From: Pseudomonadota bacterium
GTDB lineage: Bacteria > Pseudomonadota > Gammaproteobacteria > Burkholderiales > Gallionellaceae
NCBI GenBank assembly: GCA_021821945.1
Contig: JAJZTF010000005.1
Span: 1-60,350 of the forward strand
Direction of reading: 5' to 3'
Length of the DNA: 60,350 bases
In this document: piece by piece, positions 17,424-26,610 of the stretch
Position numbering within the stretch: position 1 is the stretch's first letter
Layout: each line of letters opens with the position of its first letter
The notes under the pieces: generated by a model
The model's database searches: none
What the model saw: the letters and a program-made list of their open reading frames with translations, nothing else
Told to the model about the DNA's origin: nothing
Translations under genes and position numbers: made by a program

Positions 17424-18836
17424 TCAGTGCGCAGCTGAAAAAAGCGGGTTCTCCGGATCAAGGCCTCTTCCCATTCTGGCCGCCTCATTGAAGGATGCGT
17501 CATCTCCGATCACCCGAAGCTGCTTCGCAATCTTCTCGAAGTTAGACTTGTCGCCGCGCTTCTCGTAGAGCTTCAGCAAGGCAAGGTATCCGTAAGTGTT
17601 GTTCGGATTGATGCCGATTGCACGCAGCAGCGCCTCTTCCGCCTGCTCCTCGTTGCCTGCCCGCAGATGCTTGTTTGCCTCCATCAATGCCGCATATTCG
17701 GGCGGGACAGAAGGCCCTTTCTGTTCGCTGGCGGGTTGCGAAATCCTGACAGGCTTAACTTCCACAGGCTGCTTCATGGGAGGCTTATGAACATCATCGC
17801 GCGGGGATTCTGCGCCGGACGCCATTTCGTCCTTCAGGTCATCAAACAGTCCTTTGCTGCCTTTTTCGATGCGCCTGCGGAACCAGAACAGAATCGACAC
17901 GACAGCCAGAAGCGAAGCAAGCGTATAAAGCGGTTTTTTCCATTCTTCATCGGGCTTCGAAACTGCCCTGGGCTTCACCGTTTCGCGTCGCGGCGGCACA
18001 GCCGGGACCCGGCTGACCGCCCCGTTTGCTGAAACGGCACTTGCAGGCGCGACAGCTGCAATACCGCTCGCCGCCACCGAACTAGCCGCCATTGCAACGC
18101 CCGCCTCCTTCTCCTTCAGATCCTTGATCACCAATTGCATCTCTCCGATCTGCAGCTTGAGATCATTGAGCAGTTTCTCCTTGGCGACCAGCTCCTCCTG
18201 CAATGCATCATTGCTCGTCCCGGCAGTCGATGAAGGAGCGTACGTGGATATCGACAAAGACATCGATAGCTTCAACTGACGATGCTCATCCTGTTCTTCC
18301 CTTGCTGCGGCAACTTTTTTGTGATGCTTGGCATGCGATCTGCGTGGTTCCTTGGCAGGAACTGGCGCAGGATTTGGCCTCGGGACTGGCGCGGCGGGCT
18401 GCACAGACTCGATTGGGCTGGGGGCTTGGCGCGCCTCCACAGGTGCATCCTGAAAGGGGGCCGGATCAAGCAGTATCGTGTAAGACTTGTCGAGTTTCCA
18501 GCCGGAGGACGCCGTCTCGATCAGCAGATCGATGAATGGATCGGAAACGGGACGCTGTGTTGTCACCCGGATATAGGATTGCCCTGCAGGCTCGGTGACC
18601 AATTCAAAACGAAACTTCTGGTTCTCTGGATATATCAGGCCGAGATTCTTGTATTCCTGAACGGTTGCAAGGCGCACTTTGAATTGCTGTGCATCCGCAT
18701 CGCTCAATTGCAGCACGGGTATGCGCGCATTGAGCGGATGCCCCAGAGCACTGTCTATCAGGATGTCATCCCCGAGCACCAGCGCATTGGCATTCGCCAT
18801 GAAAAAAGAAGCCGCGAACAGCAGCAGCCTCATCAT
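17424..18836 (-). CDS. FimV-like protein: N-domain, TM helix, C-terminal TPR-like motif
   Basis: 470 residues if translation starts at the MMRLLLF methionine after the GGGGGG ribosome site; an ATG 30 nt further upstream (18866) is possible. A signal peptide is followed by the FimV N-terminal domain (about 20-125), with LGDDILIDSALGHPLNARI and a closing YTILLDP. Next come a Pro/Ala-rich basic segment, a coiled coil (about 215-255), a TM helix (about 310-330), and a C-terminal tetratricopeptide-like pair ending in LDPENPLFS. FimV proteins organise polar or septal assemblies and type IV pilus/T2SS assembly. It is shorter than Pseudomonas FimV and lacks its long acidic repeats. Convergent with amiC. 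Confidence 0.85.
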   Translation of the reverse strand: MMRLLLFAASFFMANANALVLGDDILIDSALGHPLNARIPVLQLSDADAQQFKVRLATVQEYKNLGLIYPENQKFRFELVTEPAGQSYIRVTTQRPVSDPFIDLLIETASSGWKLDKSYTILLDPAPFQDAPVEARQAPSPIESVQPAAPVPRPNPAPVPAKEPRRSHAKHHKKVAAAREEQDEHRQLKLSMSLSISTYAPSSTAGTSNDALQEELVAKEKLLNDLKLQIGEMQLVIKDLKEKEAGVAMAASSVAASGIAAVAPASAVSANGAVSRVPAVPPRRETVKPRAVSKPDEEWKKPLYTLASLLAVVSILFWFRRRIEKGSKGLFDDLKDEMASGAESPRDDVHKPPMKQPVEVKPVRISQPASEQKGPSVPPEYAALMEANKHLRAGNEEQAEEALLRAIGINPNNTYGYLALLKLYEKRGDKSNFEKIAKQLRVIGDDASFNEAARMGRGLDPENPLFSAAH

Positions 18837-18919
18837 CCCCCCGTAACTCAGCACCCCGTATTTCATTATTATGATGAAGAATATCGATTTATGAGTCTAT
18901 TCTACAGGTTTACGCCCAC

Positions 18920-19315
18920 TCAGGTGGGGTCGAGCAAAAAAGTATAGGTTTTGATCTGCTTGCCAGTGCCGGAGGATATCTCCAGCACCAGATCGTTGAG
19001 CGGATCATCCAGAGACTGCTCTGTCGTCACCGCAATGAAAGGCTGCCCGTCCGTATCCCTCACCAGCTGAAAGTGGAACCTGCAGCCATGCGGATAAAGG
19101 AGTCCCAGCTTCTGGTAGTCCTGATTGTTGGCAAGATGCGCCTGGAATTTCTCGACATCCGCATCCGTCAAATCCGAAACAGAGATGCGTGCGTTGAGCG
19201 GCTGTCCTATCCTGCTGTCAACCTCCATGTCGCCCAGCACAAACGCATTCGCGCATTTCACAAAAAAAACAGCCATGGAGAGCACCCATAGCCAATGCCT
19301 TGCATTTTTGTTCAT
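18920..19315 (-). CDS. Stand-alone FimV N-terminal-domain protein
   Basis: 131 residues from MNKNARHW (longer starts to 19345 are open). A signal peptide is followed by VLGDMEVDSRIGQPLNARI and ends in YTFLLDP. These are the same blocks as the first about 130 residues of the FimV-like protein just downstream, and the protein stops exactly where the domain ends. It looks like a duplication of the N-domain only, kept intact. It could act as a periplasmic partner or competitor of the full-length protein; no function is shown. Confidence 0.8.
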   Translation of the reverse strand: MNKNARHWLWVLSMAVFFVKCANAFVLGDMEVDSRIGQPLNARISVSDLTDADVEKFQAHLANNQDYQKLGLLYPHGCRFHFQLVRDTDGQPFIAVTTEQSLDDPLNDLVLEISSGTGKQIKTYTFLLDPT

Positions 19316-19367
19316 GGTCTTGATCATGTTCAGCATTGTAACCAAATTGCCGATTTTTGCGAGCCAG

Positions 19368-20255
19368 TCACACAGAAAACACCCCGGTCGACAGATAACG
19401 ATCCCCCCGGTCGCATACGATAAAGGCGATTACCGCATTCTCCTGTTCTTCAGAGATGCGCAAGGCAACGCTCAATGCACCTCCTGAAGATATGCCGCAG
19501 AATATGCCTTCTTCGCGCGCAAGCCTCCGGGCCATTTCCTCGGCATCGGCCTGGCTCACGAGTTCCACCCTGTCCACATCGCTTGATCTGTAGATCGAGG
19601 GAAGGTAAGCCTCATGCCATTTGCGTATGCCCGGAATCTGCGCACCCTCCTCGGGCTGAACACCTATGATCTGAATTTCCGGATTCATTTCCTTGAAGTA
19701 ACGGGCACATCCCATGATGGTCCCTGTCGTGCCCATGCTGCTGACGAAATGCGTGAGCCTTCCTTCCGTGTCGCGCCAGATTTCGGGTGCGGTGCCTTCA
19801 TAATGCGCAAGCGGATTGTCGGGATTAGAAAACTGGTCAAGGATGACGCCCATTCCGGCATTTTTCATGGATTGTGCGGTGTCACGTGCCAGTTCCATCC
19901 CCCCCTCCTTGGCCGTCAGCACGAGTTCCGCCCCGAACACGCGCATGCTCTGGCGGCGCTCAACACTCTGATTTTCCGGCATCACCAGTATCATCCTGTA
20001 ACCCTTGACGGCAGCCGCCATCGCAAGCGCAATGCCGGTATTCCCGCTGGTCGCCTCGATCAGCGTGTCTCCCGGCTTGATTTCCCCCCGCCGCTCGGCA
20101 TGTGCGATCATGGAAAAAGCCGGCCTGTCCTTCACCGAACCCGCGGGATTATTGCCTTCGAGCTTGGCAAGCAACACATTGCTTGTCGCGCCCGGGATGC
20201 GCTTCAAACGCACAAGCGGCGTATTGCCGACGAAGTCTTCTATGTATGAATACAT
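19368..20255 (-). CDS. cysM: Cysteine synthase B (O-acetylserine/thiosulfate sulfhydrylase)
   Basis: 295 residues from ATG 20255, preceded by GAGGAACAGG. PLP-binding lysine lies in NNPAGSVKDRPA and the phosphate loop is EATSGNTGIALA. The C-terminal block GISSGGALSVALR is the serine-rich cofactor loop. CysM forms cysteine or S-sulfocysteine, the latter from thiosulfate, which would suit a sulfur-oxidising lifestyle (inference). Length and motifs match CysM better than CysK. Confidence 0.93.
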   Translation of the reverse strand: MYSYIEDFVGNTPLVRLKRIPGATSNVLLAKLEGNNPAGSVKDRPAFSMIAHAERRGEIKPGDTLIEATSGNTGIALAMAAAVKGYRMILVMPENQSVERRQSMRVFGAELVLTAKEGGMELARDTAQSMKNAGMGVILDQFSNPDNPLAHYEGTAPEIWRDTEGRLTHFVSSMGTTGTIMGCARYFKEMNPEIQIIGVQPEEGAQIPGIRKWHEAYLPSIYRSSDVDRVELVSQADAEEMARRLAREEGIFCGISSGGALSVALRISEEQENAVIAFIVCDRGDRYLSTGVFSV

Positions 20256-20315
20256 CCTGTTCCTCAAATGCAATCTTTAAAGCGCCATGATGGCAGCGAA
20301 TATCTGCATGGCTAC

Positions 20316-21137
20316 TCATCCCACGGAGGCGGCGCGATCGGGCACAACCAGGGACATCGCCTGATCAAGCGGCATGTGCAGCAATTCGCTCAAGGCCTTG
20401 TAATCATCCGGCAAGGCTGCATCGTCCCAGCCGTTCGCGGAGTGGCGCGCAAGGTCGACCGCGACGGTGACGATGCGCACGCGCTGCATGTGGGCGCTGC
20501 CGGCATTCATCAGCGTGATCAAGAGTTCAGGCAATCCCCACTGCATCACCAGCTCCTTTTGCAGATCGGCGAGGGTAAAACCCAGCACCTGCTTTTGCGC
20601 ATCGCGGCTTCGCAGCGCCTTGTCCTGCTTCTGCAGCTCGCGTATCTTCAACATGTCCGGCGGCGAAAAACACCACATCAGAATTTCGGCAATGTCGTGC
20701 AGCAATGCGGCAACGCGCACCTCCTCGAAATGCAGGTCCTTGAGATGCACCGCCCAGTCGAAGGCATACTCGGATGCGCGATGGGACCGATGCAGCAAAC
20801 GCAGCAAGGGCGGCAATGCGATGACGTTAGACTTAAGCTGGTCTTCAATCAGAAGCGCCGGCATCATGTTCTTGAAAAACTTTTCCGTGCCCAGCATCAA
20901 AAGCGCCTGCTCGACCTGGACCAGCTCGTTGATCTGCGCCTTGTGCTTATGATCCTGGAGATACCTGAGCAGCTTTACGGTCATGATGGGATCCCGCCTG
21001 ATCGCGCTGGCAATCGAGTGCGCCGTCACATTCTCGTCATCCCGCAGCGCGGCCAGATCGCGCATCGTCTGCTTCAGCACGGGCAATTCGCTCGTGCTGA
21101 GCCGATATACCCATCCGTTCAAATCGCCCTCACTCAT
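20316..21137 (-). CDS. HDOD-domain protein
   Basis: 273 residues from ATG 21137, chosen because AGGGGG lies 5 nt upstream. The HDOD fold shows LPVLKQTMRDLAAL, then SAIRRDPIMTVKLLRYLQ and LGTEKFFKN. An HD-like segment, VAALLHDIAEILMW, is present, but the full metal-binding HD-domain set is not evident. HDOD proteins act as signalling scaffolds. It begins 12 bp after arnD in the same orientation, so it is probably co-transcribed with the Ara4N genes, an unusual partner for that pathway. Confidence 0.85.
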   Translation of the reverse strand: MSEGDLNGWVYRLSTSELPVLKQTMRDLAALRDDENVTAHSIASAIRRDPIMTVKLLRYLQDHKHKAQINELVQVEQALLMLGTEKFFKNMMPALLIEDQLKSNVIALPPLLRLLHRSHRASEYAFDWAVHLKDLHFEEVRVAALLHDIAEILMWCFSPPDMLKIRELQKQDKALRSRDAQKQVLGFTLADLQKELVMQWGLPELLITLMNAGSAHMQRVRIVTVAVDLARHSANGWDDAALPDDYKALSELLHMPLDQAMSLVVPDRAASVG

Positions 21138-21149
21138 CGCCACCCCCTG

Positions 21150-22052
21150 TCAAGCTACAAAACTTCTGCCTCCCTGCATGGCCAACGTGCCCGAGCGCCC
21201 TTCGATCGCACCGATCAGCACCTCATGCCTCGGCATATCCCCCAATCCCTGCAGATATTGCCGCATCGAAACGAGTTCATAGCCCTGGGCCTTCCATCCC
21301 TGCAATAGCGTTTCGAAGACCGGCATCCACTTGCCTCCTTCGAGTTCGGCATGCAGCGTGTATACCTGATCGGTCCCGGGTGCAGTCAGCTGAAGCAGAT
21401 GCTCGGCCACGTTCTCAACGGTGATGCCATCCCGGTTGACCAATTCGTCAAGCGTGGGCAGGGTGGTTGGAAGCTGCGGACATGCGACGATTTCCGCCTG
21501 CCAGGTCGGAATGAATGGATGCGTGCCGCGCGTATCCGAACAATAGTCAAAACCCATGCGCTGCATCAGGCGCAGCGCATGCCGGTTCAACTGCCATCCG
21601 GCCGCCGCATGCGCATGAGGCGCTTCGCCGAATATGTCCTTGTAGCGGTCTACCGCACGCTGCATCTCGCGCTCCGTCCACTTCGCATCCTGATGGGCGA
21701 CATTGTCCTGCCATCGGATGTGGTCGTAGCAATGTATGCCCACCTCGAAACCCGCATCGCGCACACCGCGCATGATGTCCGCGCAGCGGCGGCCGATGTC
21801 CGGGGAAGGAAGCAGCGTGCCATAAAGCAGCGTCCTGATGCCATAATGCTCCAGCACGGATGTGCGGGAGACCTTTCCGATGAATCCCGGCCTGAAAACC
21901 CTCTTGATTGCCCGGCCCGTGCGGTCCGGCCCCAGGGAGAAGAAGAAGGTGGCCTGCGCCTGATGGCGCTGCAACACATCGACCAGGCGCGGCACGCCTT
22001 CTCTCGTGCCGCGATAGGTGTCCACATGAACTTGGAGAGCGAGCTTATTCAT
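21150..22052 (-). CDS. arnD: 4-deoxy-4-formamido-L-arabinose-phosphoundecaprenol deformylase
   Basis: 300 residues, the normal ArnD length. The polysaccharide-deacetylase (NodB) fold shows LQVHVDTYRGTREGVPRL at the start, which supplies the catalytic Asp region, then EVGIHCYDHIRWQD with the metal His pair, and HAELEGG near the C-terminus. It removes the formyl group from undecaprenyl-phosphate-Ara4FN so that the sugar can be flipped and put on lipid A. It stands after the dehydrogenase gene by 76 bp, a gap that holds a hairpin. Confidence 0.93.
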   Translation of the reverse strand: MNKLALQVHVDTYRGTREGVPRLVDVLQRHQAQATFFFSLGPDRTGRAIKRVFRPGFIGKVSRTSVLEHYGIRTLLYGTLLPSPDIGRRCADIMRGVRDAGFEVGIHCYDHIRWQDNVAHQDAKWTEREMQRAVDRYKDIFGEAPHAHAAAGWQLNRHALRLMQRMGFDYCSDTRGTHPFIPTWQAEIVACPQLPTTLPTLDELVNRDGITVENVAEHLLQLTAPGTDQVYTLHAELEGGKWMPVFETLLQGWKAQGYELVSMRQYLQGLGDMPRHEVLIGAIEGRSGTLAMQGGRSFVA

Positions 22053-22061
22053 GACAGGGTG

Positions 22062-22111
22062 CAGGATACAGGAAAGGCGTTAACCGGATTTTAGCTGGCT
22101 CCTGCATCCTG
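22062..22111. repeat. Imperfect inverted repeat in the arn operon gap
   Basis: CAGGATACAGGA (22062-22073) faces TCCTGCATCCTG (22100-22111) across 26 nt. In RNA it would form a 12-bp stem with one wobble. A further copy of the ATCCTG word follows at 22119-22124. It may be a small REP-like element or an operon stability hairpin. Confidence 0.4.
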
Positions 22112-22128
22112 ATTCCTCGATCCTGCTC

Positions 22129-23169
22129 TTAATCCATCAGCTTCCGCGCTTCCGCGACCTGCCCGCGGTATGCGTCGAAGATGTTGCGCAGCGTGTCAGC
22201 CATCGTGACCGCGGGTTTCCAGTCCAGTTCCTCGCAGGTATTGGTGATCTTGGGCACGCGGTTCTGCACATCCTGATAGCCCTTGCCGTAATAGGCGGCA
22301 GAGGTGGTCTCGACGATCCTGACCTTGGCGGCCGATTCCCGATATTCGGGATAATCGCCCGCCAGCTTCAGCATCATGTCGGCCAGATCGCGGATCGCGA
22401 AATTGTTCGAGGGGTTGCCGATGTTGTATATCTTGCCGGTCGCTATGCCGTCCCTGTTCTCGATGATCTTCATCAATGCGGCTATGCCGTCGTCGATATA
22501 GGTGAATGCGCGTTTCTGATACCCTCCGTCGACCAGGCTGATGTTCTCGCCACGCACGATGTGCCCGAGAAACTGCGTGACGACGCGCGAGCTGCCTTCC
22601 TTGGGCGTATGGATTGAGTCGAGTCCGGCTCCTATCCAGTTGAATGGGCGGAACAGCGTGAAATTCAGCCCTTCCATCCCATATCCCCAGATCACGCGGT
22701 CCATCAGCTGCTTCGAGCAGGAGTAGATCCAGCGCGGCTTGTTGATCGGACCGCAGATCAGTTCGGAATTGTCAGGATCGAACTCCTCGTCGTGGCACAT
22801 GCCGTAAACTTCGGAAGTCGATGGGAACACAAGGTGCTTGCCGTATTTCACCGCCGCGCGAACGATGGGAAGATTGGCCTCGAAATCGAGCTCGAACACG
22901 CGCAGCGGCTGCTTCACATAGGTTGAAGGCGTTGCGATCGCAACCAGCGGCAGGATGACGTCGCACTTCTTGACATGGTATTCGACCCATTCCCGATTGA
23001 TCGTGATGTCGCCCTCGAAGAAATGAAAACGCGGCTTTCCGATCAGGTCCGAGATGCGGTCCGTACTCATGTCCATGCCATACACTTCCCAGTCTGTGGT
23101 ATCCAGTATCCGCTTGGAAAGATGGTGGCCGATGAAACCGTTCACGCCGAGTATCAATACTTTTTTCAT
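22129..23169 (-). CDS. UDP-glucuronate decarboxylating dehydrogenase (ArnA C-terminal half as a separate protein)
   Basis: 346 residues from ATG 23169. A Rossmann SDR-extended fold starts with KKVLILGVNGFIGHHLSKR (NAD-binding GxxGxxG). The SDR-type catalytic residues appear in FPSTSEVYGMC and in PRWIYSCSKQLMDRVIW (Tyr and Lys). The sequence follows the C-terminal domain of E. coli ArnA, which oxidises and decarboxylates UDP-GlcA to UDP-4-keto-pentose. Here that activity is a free-standing protein; the formyltransferase is encoded by the gene just upstream on the same strand. Together they replace bifunctional ArnA. Confidence 0.92.
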   Translation of the reverse strand: MKKVLILGVNGFIGHHLSKRILDTTDWEVYGMDMSTDRISDLIGKPRFHFFEGDITINREWVEYHVKKCDVILPLVAIATPSTYVKQPLRVFELDFEANLPIVRAAVKYGKHLVFPSTSEVYGMCHDEEFDPDNSELICGPINKPRWIYSCSKQLMDRVIWGYGMEGLNFTLFRPFNWIGAGLDSIHTPKEGSSRVVTQFLGHIVRGENISLVDGGYQKRAFTYIDDGIAALMKIIENRDGIATGKIYNIGNPSNNFAIRDLADMMLKLAGDYPEYRESAAKVRIVETTSAAYYGKGYQDVQNRVPKITNTCEELDWKPAVTMADTLRNIFDAYRGQVAEARKLMD

Positions 23170-23179
23170 GGTGACTTCC

Positions 23180-24163
23180 TTAACGATTAAACTCAAATTT
23201 TTGCGTTCCATACAGGCTTGCGAATTCCGCCGCACTGATCTCTCTTCCATCCAGTTCGAACCTGACGATGCGCAGCAGACCCTGACCGCAGACTGCATAA
23301 GCGCGCCCGCCCTTCACATAGAAGGCGGGCTTGCCCTCGGCATCCCCCGCCTCGAGAAGCGTCTGCAATATCCGCATGTGCCTTCCCATCAGCCGGGTCG
23401 TTGCACCCGGATAGGGGGGCGCCACCGCACGAACCAGGTTGTGTATGTCCCTGGCCGGCTTCTGCCAGTCGATCACGCCGTCTTCAGGGCGCCGCCCTCC
23501 AAAATACGCGCCCTGACGCAAATCCTGCTTCATTCTCGGCGCATTTCCTGCAAGCAATGCGGGCAGCACGCTGTCGAGCGCCATCTCGGCGGCGACCGTC
23601 ACCTTCTGGAAAACCTCGAGTGCAGTATCGTTTGGCAATATGGGAACTGCAGTCTGCGCGACGATATCGCCATTGTCCGGCTTCTCGGTCATGTAATGCA
23701 AGGTTGCGCCCGTTTCCCTCTCTCCCTGGATTATCGCCCAATTCACCGGCACCCGGCCACGATACTTGGGCAAAAGGGAACCGTGCATGTTCAGCGCACC
23801 GTTCTTCGGAATCGCCAGCAGAGGCGCCTTGAGCATCTCCCGGTAATAAAATGAAAAGAAGAAATCCGGCTGCAAAGCGCGTATCTTCTCGACCACTGCC
23901 GGATCATTCGGGTTGTCCGGCGTGATGACCTCGATGCCGTGAAGATTGGCAAGTCCGGCCACGCTATCGAACCAGATGTTCTCCGCAGGATTGTCCTTGT
24001 GCGTCAAGACGAGCCTGACATCCACATCATGCGCGAGCAGAACCGACAGGCAGCGCACGCCCACGTTGTGATAGGCAAACACAACGGCCGAGGATCGGGG
24101 ATTGAGACTTGCGGATGGTTCAATCCCCGCCGCCCCGTTTTTTGATCCCGATGCGTCCCTCAC
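23180..24163 (-). CDS. UDP-Ara4N formyltransferase (ArnA N-terminal half as a separate protein)
   Basis: 327 residues. The start is GTG 24163 in a GTGA overlap with the arnC stop, which implies translational coupling. The formyltransferase catalytic blocks are NMHGSLLPKYRGRVPVNWA (Asn and His) and EKPDNGDIVAQ (Asp), as in ArnA N102/H104/D140. The C-terminal OB-like domain ends at FEFNR. It formylates UDP-Ara4N with 10-formyl-THF. The first about 25 residues are weakly conserved, so the true start may be slightly further in. Confidence 0.9.
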   Translation of the reverse strand: MRDASGSKNGAAGIEPSASLNPRSSAVVFAYHNVGVRCLSVLLAHDVDVRLVLTHKDNPAENIWFDSVAGLANLHGIEVITPDNPNDPAVVEKIRALQPDFFFSFYYREMLKAPLLAIPKNGALNMHGSLLPKYRGRVPVNWAIIQGERETGATLHYMTEKPDNGDIVAQTAVPILPNDTALEVFQKVTVAAEMALDSVLPALLAGNAPRMKQDLRQGAYFGGRRPEDGVIDWQKPARDIHNLVRAVAPPYPGATTRLMGRHMRILQTLLEAGDAEGKPAFYVKGGRAYAVCGQGLLRIVRFELDGREISAAEFASLYGTQKFEFNR

Positions 24164-25119
24164 TCCTCCATCCCCGATCCGGCACGCCTGCCTTCCAGCA
24201 CGGCTTCAACCAGATAGCGCGGCCTGTGGCGAACCTGCTGATAGATTCTGCCGACATACTCGCCCAGCAGCCCGATCCCGAAAAGCGTGATGCCGATCAG
24301 CAAAAAGGCGATCGCAAAGAGCGTGAACAGCCCTTCTGCCTCGGGCCCTACGATCAGGCGGCGCACCAGCAGAAACGCCACGAAGAAGGCGGACAATACG
24401 GATATCGAAATGCCCAGCATGGAAAACATCTGAAGCGGCACGACTGAAAATCCCGTCATCAGGTCGAAATTCAGACGGATCAGGCTGTACAGGGAATACT
24501 TCGACTCTCCGGCGGCGCGTTCCTCATGGCCCACCACCACCTCGGCGGGATTTCGCGCAAAACTGTAGGCCAGGGCCGGAATGAACGTATTCACTTCCTT
24601 GCAACTGTTGATCGCATCGATGACTTTTCTGTCATAGGCACGCAGCATGCAGCCCTGGTCCGTGATCTTGATGCGGGTGATGCGCTCGCGCAGACTGTTC
24701 ATCGCGCGCGATGCCACATGCCGCCACCAGCTGTCATTGCGCTGCCTGCGGATGGAGCCGACATAGTCATGCCCCTCCTCCATCTTGGCCAGCAGATTAG
24801 CGATGTCCTCCGGGGGATTCTGCAAATCCGCATCCAGCGTCACCATGCGCTGCCCAAGGGCATATTCGAATCCGGCCATGATGGCCATGTGCTGCCCAAA
24901 GTTCCCCTGAAACAGGATAACCCGGGTCACATCCGGGCGTTTCTGGAACTGTTCTCGCAGGATGGCGGAAGACCTGTCACGGCTTCCATCATTGACGAAC
25001 AGGATTTCATATGTGACCCCAAGCTTGTCCAGCGCGGGATAGAGACGATCGAACAGCGCCTGCAGGCCCTCCTCCTCGTTATAGACGGGAATGATCACGG
25101 ATAGCTGTATGGTATTCAT
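24160..25119 (-). CDS. arnC: Undecaprenyl-phosphate Ara4FN transferase
   Basis: 319 residues from ATG 25119 (MNTIQLSVIIPVYNEEEG). A GT2 glycosyltransferase domain has the sugar-nucleotide-binding VNDGSRDRS and the metal-binding TLDADLQNPPED. Two C-terminal transmembrane helices (about 230-255 and 265-290) anchor it to the inner membrane. It transfers Ara4FN to undecaprenyl phosphate. First gene of the block arnC - formyltransferase - dehydrogenase - arnD - HDOD. Confidence 0.92.
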   Translation of the reverse strand: MNTIQLSVIIPVYNEEEGLQALFDRLYPALDKLGVTYEILFVNDGSRDRSSAILREQFQKRPDVTRVILFQGNFGQHMAIMAGFEYALGQRMVTLDADLQNPPEDIANLLAKMEEGHDYVGSIRRQRNDSWWRHVASRAMNSLRERITRIKITDQGCMLRAYDRKVIDAINSCKEVNTFIPALAYSFARNPAEVVVGHEERAAGESKYSLYSLIRLNFDLMTGFSVVPLQMFSMLGISISVLSAFFVAFLLVRRLIVGPEAEGLFTLFAIAFLLIGITLFGIGLLGEYVGRIYQQVRHRPRYLVEAVLEGRRAGSGMEE

Positions 25120-25362
25120 GGACCGGCATTCTACCGCATGGGACAAGGTTCGCGAAATCTGCCTTGCCTTCCTCACAGCCGATTAATTTTTTTTCATGAT
25201 GGGCGATCAGACCATCACTTAAGTACAATCCTCTGACGATATTCTTCGATGCATCCCTGCTTCAACCGCCGTGCGGGCCAACGGCTGCCTCAATGCGATT
25301 CCTTAGGAGAGTGCTTTGTTGCTTCCCGTTTCAGCACATAATCCATGAGCCGGGAATGAAAC

Positions 25363-26604
25363 ATGCACAACATACACAAGCTTGTCGTCACTCGCCTCAT
25401 CATCGGATGGATGCTGCTGTCCGTGATGCTGGGCGGAATCGTCTATTATCTTGAGCTGCAAAAGGTCGGGAAGTTCGTGTTTGATCTTGCAACGGTGGAG
25501 TCCAGGCTGTTTACCGCGACATTCGACCGCACCAGCAGAAAGGAAGAACTGAAAAAACGGGCCGACGACTTTCTAAAACGCCACTTCATCGTCATCGAGC
25601 TTTACGATGCGCAAAAAAACCTGATTCTGCATGAAGCAAGGCCCGACAATGAAGCATTAGAAGAAAAGCTGGACAAATCATTGCAAACATTCCATTTGGC
25701 GGATGCGATGCGCTACAAGCAGTTTCTGATAGACAGGGATTCATTTCTGCAGGTGATGCTGCCCCTGAAGGACAAGGGTGACCTGATCGGCTATTTCAAA
25801 GGCGTATACCAGGTCGATGAAAAGACCCTGCACAACGTCGAGATCGATATTTTCGGCACCCTGCTCCTGGTCGTCGTGGTGATCCTGATCACGACCATCA
25901 TGCTCTACCCCATCATCATCTCGCTCAACAAGGGGCTTGTGAAACTCTCGTCCGACCTTTTAAGCGGCAACATCGAACTGATGGATGTGCTGGGCAGCGC
26001 AATTGCAAAGCGTGACTCGGACACCAACAGCCACAATTACCGCGTCACGCTATATGCGATCCGGTTTGCCGAGTTGCTCAACCTTCCCAGCATGCAAATC
26101 CGCAAGCTGATCGCAGGCGCTTTCCTGCACGATGTTGGAAAGATCGGCATCAGGGACAACATTCTTCTGAAACCCGACAGCCTGACCGAAGAGGAGTTTG
26201 CCGTCATGCGCACCCATGTGCTGCTCGGCGCAGACATTATCCGCAGGTCGAAATGGCTCGAAGGCGCGAGGGAGGTCGTGGAATTCCACCATGAAAAATT
26301 CGACGGCGGCGGCTACATGAAGGGCCTTGCCGGAAATGAAATACCGCTGAATGCGCGCATATTCTCGATTGTCGACGTGTTCGATGCGCTCACGTCCAGG
26401 CGACCCTACAAGGAGCCATTCGGATTCGAGAAGGCGATGGAACTCATGATGCCCGACAGCGGAAAGCGATTCGACCCGGAGTTGCTGCGCATATTCAACG
26501 ACCAAGCGCTCGCGCTTTATCGGGAGATATCGCACGCATCGGACGAGATTCTGGAAGCCATGCTGAAGGACCTGATCAGGCAGCATTTCTTCGGATCGAA
26601 ATAG
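25363..26604 (+). CDS. Membrane HD-GYP-type phosphodiesterase protein
   Basis: 413 residues. TM1 (about 10-30), a periplasmic sensor of about 130 residues, TM2 (about 165-185), then an HD-GYP domain. The HD motif is GAFLHDVGKIGI. The second half reads VEFHHEKFDGGGYMKGLAGNEIP, so the signature GYP is GYM here, followed by DVFDALTSRRPYK. HD-GYP enzymes hydrolyse c-di-GMP; metal ligands appear kept, but the Pro-to-Met change might alter partner interaction or activity. It starts 243 bp from the divergent arnC gene and ends 6 bp before the ClC gene. Confidence 0.87.
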   Translation: MHNIHKLVVTRLIIGWMLLSVMLGGIVYYLELQKVGKFVFDLATVESRLFTATFDRTSRKEELKKRADDFLKRHFIVIELYDAQKNLILHEARPDNEALEEKLDKSLQTFHLADAMRYKQFLIDRDSFLQVMLPLKDKGDLIGYFKGVYQVDEKTLHNVEIDIFGTLLLVVVVILITTIMLYPIIISLNKGLVKLSSDLLSGNIELMDVLGSAIAKRDSDTNSHNYRVTLYAIRFAELLNLPSMQIRKLIAGAFLHDVGKIGIRDNILLKPDSLTEEEFAVMRTHVLLGADIIRRSKWLEGAREVVEFHHEKFDGGGYMKGLAGNEIPLNARIFSIVDVFDALTSRRPYKEPFGFEKAMELMMPDSGKRFDPELLRIFNDQALALYREISHASDEILEAMLKDLIRQHFFGSK

Positions 26605-26610
26605 GATGAG

